Positions 8,616 to 15,455 of a stretch of DNA of 25,553 bases are shown in pieces. The number at the start of each line of letters is the position of its first letter. Within the stretch, counting starts at the first letter, position 1. Under the pieces are notes generated by a model. That model was not told the origin of the DNA and ran no database searches. It saw only the letters and a list, made by a program, of their open reading frames with translations. Where the stretch lies: assembly GCA_045540915.1 (NCBI GenBank), contig JAZQID010000018.1, positions 1 to 25,553 of the forward strand. The letters run 5' to 3'. The position numbers were made by a program, and so were the translations under genes. Source of the stretch: RGIG2206 sp045540915. GTDB taxonomy: Bacteria > Bacillota > Clostridia > Oscillospirales > Acutalibacteraceae.

Positions 8616-11615
8616 TTACTTTTTGTATTTATCTGCAACGATTTCTTCGATACGGTACTGCTCATACTTACGCTCGAGCTCTTTATCCATATCTTTACTG
8701 TAGCTGATCAACGCGGCACGCGGATTCTCACTCTTATAAAGAACGGCACGGTGTGCGTTGTTGAGCATACGGGTTACATAGTAGTCACCGGGGACCTTCG
8801 GGAAGTCGATGACGTGCTTCCACTGAGCCTTGATGGACTGTGCATCGTCATAGGACCAAGGAAGCATTTCGAAGGCCTCGAGGTTTGCGGTGGAATATCG
8901 TCCGCCGGCTCCGAGTCGGGCTTCGATGTTGTTACCGTAGGTTGCCTGAGTATCGGCGCTGACCCACCAGGACATAAAGTCCCAAACCTGTTCCTTGTTA
9001 TCGCAATCTTCAACCATAATGCACACGGTTCCGTCGCAGACCTCAGCGCGACTGATGGTTCCGTCCTCCTGCTCGGTTCCCGGAATGGGAGCCATCTTCC
9101 ACAGACCCTTGATTTCGGGAGCACCGACAGCCAGGTTGTTGAAGAAGCTGTAGCCGGCCATAATGATCGGATACTCGCCCGAACGGAAACGGTTCAGGGC
9201 ATCATAGGAGATCGGAACATCGTAATCGGTGTAGAATCTGTTGAAGGTGATAAATGCGTCGATAGCAGTCTGGTTGTTAAAGTTAGTGGCAGTTCTGCTC
9301 TCGTTATAGTAGGTGCCGCCGTTCTGATACAGATAGGTGGCGTAAGGAATCGAGTTGATACCAACGTTCATATTCTGACGCTGAATAATGTTCAGCAAGT
9401 CGCGAAGCTCCTTCCAGGTCTGAGGAGGCTCGACCTCAAGGTCGGCAAGAACGTCGGTGCGGTAGAACATCATCTGGAAGTTCTGGGTCTCGGGCAGACC
9501 GTAGACCTTTCCGTCGAAGTACTCAATGGCAACGAATGCCGAGGGATAGAACCACTCTTTCACCTCATCGAAGGTGTAGCGGTAACGCTTTTCGCCGTTT
9601 TCATCATACTGATTCTCGGCGTTGAACTGGTCCATATCCTCAAGCGAGCCACGCATTGAGTAGTTAACGGGTGTCGCACTGTCAACGTACAGGCAGGCGT
9701 CAGGTCCGACTCCTGCAAGTATGGCCTGTGTCAGCGCGGTTCCGACAGGAACAAGGCTGACCGTTACGGGAATCTTGTACTCGGGGACGAATTTGTCGTC
9801 AATCAGCGATTTCAGAACGTTGAACTGGTCGCGGCCTGCTGCCGACATCCAGACCTCAACAGGCTCGCAGATATACTCAGTCTCAGAGTCCTCGGAATAG
9901 TCGCTTCCGTATGCGTTGTAGTCGGTGACAAAGGAGGCGAAGAAGGCCTTAAAACCGAATATCAGAGAATCCCAGAAGCTTGCCTTCGTCTTGGGCAGGG
10001 ACTTCTCACTCTCTGCTCCGACATAGATGGTGTCCAGAAGCAAGGACTGGTTGGTCATATCGGTAAGCATATCCGAAAGAGAGGAAATGTTGCTCTTATA
10101 TGCGCTGAGTCCGGTAGTTATTTCAAGGGGATTTTTTATGAACTTATCAAGCTGCTTGACCATAACCGAGATGAAGGCAGACATACCGCCCGAAACACCG
10201 CCGTTGATCTCTCCGAGATCCTCGTCGATCTCAACGAGTCTCTTTCTTACGTCCTTCAAACTGTCGATCAGGTGAGGGATCTCGATGTCGAGGTTATAGG
10301 TACGCAGGGAGTCGGGAGTGGTACCGGTAACCGCGATGATCTCAAGATAGTCGGCATTCAACTGGTTGATGCACTTCTGCAGTTCCTGCAGGGAGTCAAC
10401 CAACTGACCGAGGGAAGCCTTCAGGGTGATGGTGCGCTTTCCTTCTTCGAGATAGATGTAATAGGGATTACCCTTTTCGTCGGAAAGCATATAATTGCCC
10501 CAGTCGTTGTTGGGGTCAAAAGCAACCGTCTCGAGCTCCTGATAAGGAACGGCTCCGTCGACCATAATGGTACGGTATACTCTGAATCCGCGAACATAGT
10601 TCTGGATGTACTTGAAGGAAAGGGTATAGAATCCGCTCTCCTTAACGTCGACCTCCCAGCTTATCCACTGGCCGACCTTGTTCCAGTTCTCGCCGCCGAT
10701 GGTGTTCAGGCGGATCTGAGAAGGATGGGAAGGTGATGTGGAAGCAGAGGAATAGTCGGCGACCATCGACAAACTGCGATCGGAATGCTCATAAGCATTC
10801 TCAGCCTCGATCTTAAGCGTATCGCCCGAATAGACCTTGGCATCCTTATGCTTGTTCTTGTACTCCTCGTAGCTGATAAGGCTTTCAGGACGGCTGAGGG
10901 TCAGTTCGGCAAAGCATACCGCTTCGCGCTGTGACTCAAAGCGCAGAGTATGGGTTCCCTGCTCAAAATAGAACAGGTAATCGGAGTCGGTCATATAGTC
11001 GTTGTCGTGGAGGACATACTCGGTCCAACGCTGGACCTCGACCGACTCGGGTGAAAGCTCATTGCCCGAGGAGTCGTAGCGATGACCGTACTCGTTGAGC
11101 TCAACATCCTCAGCGTAGACATCGGTCCAGATGCGGCTGAACGAAATAGAGGTAGCCTCTGTAAACGGGGTAATGCCGTCGATATAGAGGCGGATCTCGG
11201 AGTTGATCGGCTTATCCTTGATGGGCAGGTAGAGGGTCTTTATGTTATAAAAACCGCTCTTTTCCACATTGACGGTCCATTCGACATCACCGCCCGCAAC
11301 CAAGGTTACTCCTTCATGCGAATTACCGTTGCCGTCGGTAAGGGTCTCGGTCTTGACACCCTCACTTCCGACGTAGTTAAGCACGTCTACCTTAACGTCG
11401 GTAACATCACCGGCAGCATCCTTATGAGCCGCAAGATACTCGAAGTATCCAAGGCCGCTAAGCGCCAGTGTAGAACCGCCGTTACCGGCAGTGCCGACCT
11501 GCTCGGAATCCGCAGCAGATCCTTCCGCCTCGTCGGCATAAGCTGTCAGCATCGCAAAGGATGACAATGCCATCAGCATAGCCAGCAAGAATGAAAGCAC
11601 TCGTTTTTTGTTCAT
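8616..11615 (-). CDS. Very large secreted sugar-binding protein with added carbohydrate-binding-like domains
   Basis: 999 residues, more than twice the usual 420-450 of an ABC sugar-binding protein. It has a signal peptide at 1-27 (cleavage after TAYA) and no lipobox cysteine. Two beta-sandwich-like modules resemble CBM6/35-type domains (about 45-245, with SGFYNIKTLYLP; about 262-400, with SGFYTLSFKYIQ). A helical linker (402-530) and an amphipathic aromatic stretch (547-566, FGFKAFFASFVTDYNAYG) follow. The family-1 solute-binding core is about 580-990; it contains LTQAILAGVGPDA (628-640), VYGLPETQNFQMMFYRTDVL (704-723) and QTWKELRDLL (732-741). It is the first gene of the operon, ATG 11615 with AAGGGG upstream. 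It should deliver a glycan to the permease pair directly downstream. The sugar is unknown. How it stays at the cell surface without lipidation is unclear. Confidence 0.88.
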   Translation of the reverse strand: MNKKRVLSFLLAMLMALSSFAMLTAYADEAEGSAADSEQVGTAGNGGSTLALSGLGYFEYLAAHKDAAGDVTDVKVDVLNYVGSEGVKTETLTDGNGNSHEGVTLVAGGDVEWTVNVEKSGFYNIKTLYLPIKDKPINSEIRLYIDGITPFTEATSISFSRIWTDVYAEDVELNEYGHRYDSSGNELSPESVEVQRWTEYVLHDNDYMTDSDYLFYFEQGTHTLRFESQREAVCFAELTLSRPESLISYEEYKNKHKDAKVYSGDTLKIEAENAYEHSDRSLSMVADYSSASTSPSHPSQIRLNTIGGENWNKVGQWISWEVDVKESGFYTLSFKYIQNYVRGFRVYRTIMVDGAVPYQELETVAFDPNNDWGNYMLSDEKGNPYYIYLEEGKRTITLKASLGQLVDSLQELQKCINQLNADYLEIIAVTGTTPDSLRTYNLDIEIPHLIDSLKDVRKRLVEIDEDLGEINGGVSGGMSAFISVMVKQLDKFIKNPLEITTGLSAYKSNISSLSDMLTDMTNQSLLLDTIYVGAESEKSLPKTKASFWDSLIFGFKAFFASFVTDYNAYGSDYSEDSETEYICEPVEVWMSAAGRDQFNVLKSLIDDKFVPEYKIPVTVSLVPVGTALTQAILAGVGPDACLYVDSATPVNYSMRGSLEDMDQFNAENQYDENGEKRYRYTFDEVKEWFYPSAFVAIEYFDGKVYGLPETQNFQMMFYRTDVLADLEVEPPQTWKELRDLLNIIQRQNMNVGINSIPYATYLYQNGGTYYNESRTATNFNNQTAIDAFITFNRFYTDYDVPISYDALNRFRSGEYPIIMAGYSFFNNLAVGAPEIKGLWKMAPIPGTEQEDGTISRAEVCDGTVCIMVEDCDNKEQVWDFMSWWVSADTQATYGNNIEARLGAGGRYSTANLEAFEMLPWSYDDAQSIKAQWKHVIDFPKVPGDYYVTRMLNNAHRAVLYKSENPRAALISYSKDMDKELERKYEQYRIEEIVADKYKK

Positions 11616-11646
11616 TCAGCATTTCCCCTTCTGAATTTGATATGGG

Positions 11647-11697
11647 TGGGTTAATACCCAAACCTCGCGTGCGCACGCGTACATATAAAAACGCGAG
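11647..11697. repeat. Palindrome cluster in the leader of the sugar-uptake operon
   Basis: Three inverted repeats lie in the untranslated leader. TGGGT/ACCCA has a 4-nt loop (11647-11660). There is a perfect 14-bp palindrome CGCGTGCGCACGCG (11666-11679). CTCGCGT/ACGCGAG (11664-11670 with 11691-11697) is mutually exclusive with that palindrome. The block is strikingly GC-rich against an AT-rich background. It may be an operator or a leader RNA switch, but no known class was recognised. Confidence 0.4.
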
Positions 11698-11770
11698 AAA
11701 AGACCAAGTCGCTTTTTTTCGGCGACCAGGGCCTTTGTTTCACACAAATATGTACAAAAAACACACTCGG

Positions 11771-11799
11771 ATTTTACCATTTTAGCACACATCGGACAA
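11771..11799 (-). promoter_or_regulatory. Probable sigma-A promoter of the sugar-uptake operon
   Basis: Read on the minus strand, -35 TTGTCC (11794-11799, 4 of 6 consensus) is followed by a 17-nt spacer and -10 TAAAAT (11771-11776, 5 of 6). It would give a leader of about 150 nt before the ATG at 11615. It is the best match in the 543-bp gap upstream of the operon. Confidence 0.5.
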
Positions 11800-11801
11800 T
11801 A

Positions 11802-11816
11802 TGAACAGCGTTTTCA
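11802..11816. promoter_or_regulatory. Candidate LacI/CcpA-type operator next to the -35 box
   Basis: On the minus strand TGAAAACGCTGTTCA, an imperfect dyad with TGAA/TTCA ends and a central CG. It resembles a catabolite-responsive (cre) site but is one base too long for the strict consensus. Its edge is only 2 bp from the -35 box, so a bound LacI-family protein could control the operon. This is inference from shape and position. Confidence 0.35.
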
Positions 11817-11820
11817 CAAA

Positions 11821-11877
11821 CATTTTACATTTTTCGTCATTTTACACATCAAATCGCCATAATTTATGTTAAATGAC
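11821..11877. repeat. Direct and inverted repeats upstream of the sugar-uptake promoter
   Basis: CATTTTACA occurs twice, 17 bp apart (11821-11829 and 11838-11846). The second copy belongs to an 11-bp inverted repeat, GTCATTTTACA (11836-11846) with TGTTAAATGAC (11867-11877), with one mismatch and a 20-bp centre. The same TAAAATG core recurs at the -10 region. This layout fits a regulator-binding array. Confidence 0.4.
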
Positions 11878-12098
11878 ACCAAAAAACCTGTCCCATTCCT
11901 ATAAATGCAATCTGCAAAATGTACAATTTAACAAGCAAAACTTGCCTTATGAGGAAAACAAAGCCTTCTCAAAACACCGATCGTCCTATTAATCAAAATG
12001 TATAAATTTAGGCATCGGTTATTTCCTCTTGCTTGACATTATATCAAACAAATGCCAATATCGCAATAGGATTTTGAGACTTTTTTAAGCAATTTTTA
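11878..12098. other. AT-rich intergenic stretch without a recognisable gene
   Basis: This is the rest of the 543-bp gap between the sugar-uptake operon and the CPBP/tadA operon. I see no open reading frame with a ribosome-binding site, no tRNA-like fold and no strong hairpin. A weak ACCGAT/ATCGGT inverted repeat (about 11977 and 12014) is all that stands out. Confidence 0.6.
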
Positions 12099-12145
12099 CA
12101 AAAAACTGCCGTCCGACAAGCTATAACGCAGTCAGGCGGCAGTTT
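12099..12145 (-). terminator. Intrinsic terminator of the CPBP-tadA-CPBP operon
   Basis: AAACTGCCG (12103-12111) pairs perfectly with CGGCAGTTT (12137-12145). The stem continues inward through TC/GG-type pairs and GAC/GTC with one mismatch. Read on the minus strand it is followed by TTTTTTG. It starts 14 nt after the stop at 12159. Confidence 0.88.
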
Positions 12146-12158
12146 ATCGCAATCGGTC

Positions 12159-13148
12159 TTATACGAGCAGGTCGAAAAGTATGATCGCCGCAAAGGCAAC
12201 GGCAAGCAAAATATTTCCTGCATTTCCGAAGGTAACGGGTATCGCTCGATTGGGTTGGATGCTTACTTCTCCTTTATTAAGCCTTATCCGCCTGACGTAG
12301 ACGATGAACAGCACAGTGCCTGCTATCGTCAGTCCCGACATCAGCATTGAATAGCTTCCGTAAATCACGATCGAAACCAAATTCTCCATAAGCTCGGTGA
12401 GCGATGCACCCTGCAACAAGCTTGGATCAGGGTAAAAATACTTAAGGATAACGGCCGACAAAAATCCGCCTAAGAAATTGAGCGATGCGTGCAGATATAT
12501 TGTGTAGCGAAGCTTGCCGTATCTGAGGTAGACGTAGGCCAGCACAGCTCCGACCGTAAATCCGTATACTATTTGGAAAAGGTTGCCGTGAAAACAGCCG
12601 AACATCCACGCCGATATCAGTATCGCTGTCAGGTCGCCGTATTTTCTCAATCGGTCGCACAGAAGGCGCCTGAACACAAACTCCTCCCCTATCGGTGCGA
12701 TAACGACCGTAAACAAGAACACCTGCCACAGCTTGCTTGAAGATATTATCATCTGCAACGAGTTGTCCACTACCTTTTTGGTTACCGCCTGATAGATATA
12801 TATGATGCTGTTGGAGATCATATTACCCGCCATCATAACTCCGATGGCGATCAAAAGGATTATCAGCCAACTGCCGACGGTTATGTCGGTCTTTTGAACG
12901 CAAGTTTTTTTCGACCTGCGCACTATCAAAAACATAACAGGAAGACCAAACAGATAGAGGGCGACATCGTTGACTATCCAGCTTACAACGGGATTTCCGA
13001 GCAGTTGGGGTGCAAACTGTCTGAGCCCGAAGGCAAGGGTATAGGTTGCACCGTACCACACCGCCATTAAGGCGAGCACGCCAAATCCCAACCGCGAAAA
13101 GTCTCTTTTCATCGGTTTTTCAATTGCAATCAGTTCAGTTCTTTCCAC
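12159..13148 (-). CDS. CPBP (CAAX-like) intramembrane metalloprotease, GTG start
   Basis: 329 residues, with about eight membrane helices. The family's metal/catalytic signatures are present in order: EExxxR in PIGEEFVFRR (GluGlu at about 155-156), FxxxH in FGCFHGN (His about 187) and HxxxN in YLHASLN (His 220, Asn 224). These residues form the intramembrane glutamate-type protease site of the Rce1/CPBP family; the substrates are unknown. I placed the start at GTG 13148. AAGGGG lies 8 nt upstream of it, whereas the next GTG upstream (13157) overlaps that site. It is the third gene of the operon, 21 nt after tadA. It is related in layout to the protease at 13612-14586. Confidence 0.85.
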   Translation of the reverse strand: MERTELIAIEKPMKRDFSRLGFGVLALMAVWYGATYTLAFGLRQFAPQLLGNPVVSWIVNDVALYLFGLPVMFLIVRRSKKTCVQKTDITVGSWLIILLIAIGVMMAGNMISNSIIYIYQAVTKKVVDNSLQMIISSSKLWQVFLFTVVIAPIGEEFVFRRLLCDRLRKYGDLTAILISAWMFGCFHGNLFQIVYGFTVGAVLAYVYLRYGKLRYTIYLHASLNFLGGFLSAVILKYFYPDPSLLQGASLTELMENLVSIVIYGSYSMLMSGLTIAGTVLFIVYVRRIRLNKGEVSIQPNRAIPVTFGNAGNILLAVAFAAIILFDLLV

Positions 13149-13169
13149 AAAACACACCCCTTAAGGTTA

Positions 13170-13634
13170 TCATTCTTCTCTCAGTCCGCAGAAGAAGTCG
13201 GTCAGCAATTGAGTACATTCCTCTTTCAGCACTCCGTTGGTGACGCGCGGACGGTGTCCGAAGGGCAGGTCAAACATATGTATGACCGAGCCGACTGCGC
13301 CCCCTTTTTCGTCGGCGGCGCCGTACACCACGCGGTCAAGCCTTGCGTTAAGTATTGCTCCGGCGCACATCGGGCAGGGCTCGAGGGTAACATAGAGCTC
13401 ACAGCCGCTCAGCCGCCAGTCGCCGATATGTTCACTCGCTTGACTGATGGCCTCTATTTCGGCATGGGCAACGGCGCTTGCCCCTTTCTCGCATCGGTTG
13501 CGTCCCCTGCCGATTATATCGCCGTTATGCACGACAACGGCACCGACAGGAACCTCGCCGTCTGCGTCCGCCTGTTTGGCAAGCTCGATGGCCTGTGCCA
13601 TAAACTGCAGGTCAGTATCCGAATGCCACGACAA
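13170..13634 (-). CDS. tadA: tRNA adenosine(34) deaminase TadA, TTG start
   Basis: TadA converts A34 of tRNA-Arg(ACG) to inosine so that one tRNA reads three codons. It is essential in most bacteria. 154 residues from this start, the normal length. Zinc and catalytic motifs: HAE (57-59, His ligand and proton-shuttling Glu) and PCPMC (86-90, two Cys ligands). Also visible are EVPVGAVVV (27-35) and the C-terminal helix. Start choice: the reading frame is open much further upstream, but GGAGG lies 8 nt before the TTG at 13632-13634, and this start gives the family's usual N-terminus. The gene overlaps the end of the preceding CPBP protease gene by 23 nt, so the two are probably coupled. It lies 21 nt before the second CPBP gene. 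Confidence 0.93.
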   Translation of the reverse strand: MSWHSDTDLQFMAQAIELAKQADADGEVPVGAVVVHNGDIIGRGRNRCEKGASAVAHAEIEAISQASEHIGDWRLSGCELYVTLEPCPMCAGAILNARLDRVVYGAADEKGGAVGSVIHMFDLPFGHRPRVTNGVLKEECTQLLTDFFCGLREE

Positions 13635-14586
13635 GAGCCTCACCTCCAAACATAGCGACGGGAACCCAAAAGCCAGCAGTTCCCACAAACGCTTTCATAG
13701 CCTCACCTGTCGAAAGGGTGCCCCTGCCTGCCGAACGGAAGGCGTAAGGGTACCGCTTTGCAAGCAGCCACGCGGAGAATATACCCGCCGCAAAGCAAAC
13801 GAAGAATATCGCCGACACGAGCCACATACTTCCCAATTCGCTCATATAAACACCCGCAAGCACGCTTACGGCAGAAACGGCATTATTCAAAAAGTGAACT
13901 ATGATCGAGGGTAGCATTGAGTCGGTCAGTATATCAATGTATGCCAAAATGCAACCTGCCGCAAAGGCAAAGGGTATCTGCACAAGGTTGCCGTGCACCA
14001 CGCCAAACAAAAGGGATGACGCGAGGATAGCAAAGGTATTGCCGTATTTGCGAAGATGGCTCAAAACAACTCCGCGAAAGGCAAACTCCTCGACCAGTGC
14101 AGGCACTACCGCGATAACGAAAAGATACAAGGCGCCGCCCGAGACACCGTCAGGAATATCCAAGGAGCCGTAGTCGGTATTTATACCCAATTGGGTTAGC
14201 ACCGCCATATAGGGCTCCATAAGGAGATTAAGCACCAGCATACCGCTCAGGGAGACTGACAGCAGAGGGAAAAGTAATCCTGCTTTTACGGGTCGCACGG
14301 GGAATATTCCGCCAAACGAGCCGCACCGCACTCTCGTCGCAATCAAAAAGGCAGGAACAAACATAAGCACCGAAAATATTATCTGCATCTCAAGGCTGTT
14401 CAAAAGCTCATACATATTATCGCTTTTCTTCAATATAAGGAAAATCACCAACACGGCCGCTATTATTCCGGATACCACAACATTAGAACCTGCGGTAACC
14501 AAGCCCATAAGGTTGCATTCGTTTTTGAGCTGTCTTTTTTCGGCTTGGATACGGAAATTCTCCATAGCGTCGAACTGTACTTGCAC
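13612..14586 (-). CDS. CPBP (CAAX-like) intramembrane metalloprotease
   Basis: 324 residues, multi-helical. Signatures: EExxxR in LVEEFAFRG (Glu166-Glu167, Arg171), FxxxH in FGVVHGN (His198) and HxxxN in HFLNN (His231). The start is GTG 14586, with GGGAGG 8 nt upstream; an in-frame ATG seven codons later has no such site. It is the first gene of the operon under a consensus promoter at 14618-14646. Its last 23 nt overlap the start of tadA. The 62-residue tail after the last helix is Gly/Ala-rich (about 286-324). Together with the protease at 12159 it brackets tadA. Members of the family process prenylated proteins, bacteriocins or unknown targets, and nothing here identifies the substrate. 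Confidence 0.85.
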   Translation of the reverse strand: MQVQFDAMENFRIQAEKRQLKNECNLMGLVTAGSNVVVSGIIAAVLVIFLILKKSDNMYELLNSLEMQIIFSVLMFVPAFLIATRVRCGSFGGIFPVRPVKAGLLFPLLSVSLSGMLVLNLLMEPYMAVLTQLGINTDYGSLDIPDGVSGGALYLFVIAVVPALVEEFAFRGVVLSHLRKYGNTFAILASSLLFGVVHGNLVQIPFAFAAGCILAYIDILTDSMLPSIIVHFLNNAVSAVSVLAGVYMSELGSMWLVSAIFFVCFAAGIFSAWLLAKRYPYAFRSAGRGTLSTGEAMKAFVGTAGFWVPVAMFGGEALVVAFGY

Positions 14587-14617
14587 TATGTTTTCCTCCC
14601 TTCTGAATGTTACATTT

Positions 14618-14646
14618 ATGATACGGCAAATTTACCCCCTTGTCAA
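14618..14646 (-). promoter_or_regulatory. Sigma-A promoter of the CPBP-tadA-CPBP operon
   Basis: Minus strand: perfect -35 TTGACA (14641-14646), 17-nt spacer, -10 TATCAT (14618-14623, 5 of 6). The start codon at 14586 follows after a leader of about 25 nt. Confidence 0.85.
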
Positions 14647-14658
14647 TGCAAATAATAG

Positions 14659-14687
14659 TTGGAAAGGCTCGCGGATTGTGATATACT
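14659..14687 (+). promoter_or_regulatory. Sigma-A promoter of the divergent membrane-protein pair
   Basis: Plus strand: -35 TTGGAA (14659-14664, 4 of 6), 17-nt spacer, -10 TATACT (14682-14687, 5 of 6). It is back-to-back with the TTGACA promoter of the opposite operon, with only 12 bp between the two -35 boxes. Confidence 0.75.
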
Positions 14688-14722
14688 TATCTTAATTGAT
14701 AATACCAGAGGACGTGATAGGC

Positions 14723-15430
14723 TTGTTGATAATTACCTTAATACTGTTAGTTATGTTAATACCCCTTGCCTTCCTTTCGGGGAAAAAGATGCTCAGCCGC
14801 AATGCTACATCGGGACTTCGTTCCGCCCTTACTGTTGCGCAGGCGGGAATGGTACTGGCGATAATTTTCGGCGTTTTTGAGATGGGTTACAGCTCCATTG
14901 TTTATTACAGTTCTTTGGCCAACGGATATGACGACGTGCGCATCGACTTTCTGCGGTACGCTGAAACGGTACTTGTCAGCCTTTATTGGATAGTGGTGCT
15001 TGTCACCGAGTTTTTGAACAGGAAGAAAGAGAAACTTCGTCTTAAGATAGTCTATCCCGTTGCAGTAGTTGTACTTGCTTTGATATGTGCGGGATTAGCG
15101 GCGCTTGTTAATGCCAATAATAATTATTACTTCGACTACACCCTTTACGCCCTTATCGGTGTGGTCATCATCGGAATTCTTCATATGACCAATATGCTGC
15201 TTAACTTCAGATCTATGTGGCAGCGCAAGGTCATAACCGTAGTAAACGGTGCGGTTTTTGCCATAATGGTCGCGCTGGTCATTATGGTTATAAGGATAGG
15301 CACGGCTCAAACCGGAACCGCGATCGATACCGAATTCTTATTAAGTATTTCAACCATTGTTATCTTCTTCCTGTTGCCCTCGATCATCTGCATCGGAACG
15401 GTCATCGCCGAGCATATTAAGGAAGACTGA
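14723..15430 (+). CDS. Uncharacterised seven-helix membrane protein, TTG start
   Basis: I do not recognise the family. From the TTG at 14723 it has 235 residues and about seven hydrophobic segments (roughly 2-18, 38-57, 83-98, 109-128, 136-157, 171-191, 208-229). Short charged loops include LNRKKEKLRLK after helix 3 and FRSMWQRK after helix 5. No catalytic motif is visible. Start choice: AGAGGA (14707-14712) is 10 nt before this TTG, with a second TTG directly after it. An earlier in-frame TTG at 14696 sits at the promoter's start point and has no ribosome-binding site. It is co-transcribed with the DUF975-like gene 25 nt downstream. The two may form one membrane complex, but no function can be proposed. 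Confidence 0.7.
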   Translation: MLIITLILLVMLIPLAFLSGKKMLSRNATSGLRSALTVAQAGMVLAIIFGVFEMGYSSIVYYSSLANGYDDVRIDFLRYAETVLVSLYWIVVLVTEFLNRKKEKLRLKIVYPVAVVVLALICAGLAALVNANNNYYFDYTLYALIGVVIIGILHMTNMLLNFRSMWQRKVITVVNGAVFAIMVALVIMVIRIGTAQTGTAIDTEFLLSISTIVIFFLLPSIICIGTVIAEHIKED

Positions 15431-15455
15431 TCTATCTGACAAAGGAGGGTGGCTT

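Noticed and set aside
8559..9659. A 366-codon open frame on the plus strand opposite the sugar-binding protein gene
   Set aside because: It lies antisense to a clearly real gene, has no ribosome-binding site or recognisable motif, and reflects the codon bias of the opposite strand. The same applies to the plus-strand frame at 3873-4451 opposite the DUF5696 gene.
12033..12061. Plus-strand TTGACA-17-CAATAT promoter-like sequence
   Set aside because: The -10 box is poor (3 of 6) and it points into the terminator of an opposing operon, with no gene downstream. Probably chance in AT-rich DNA.
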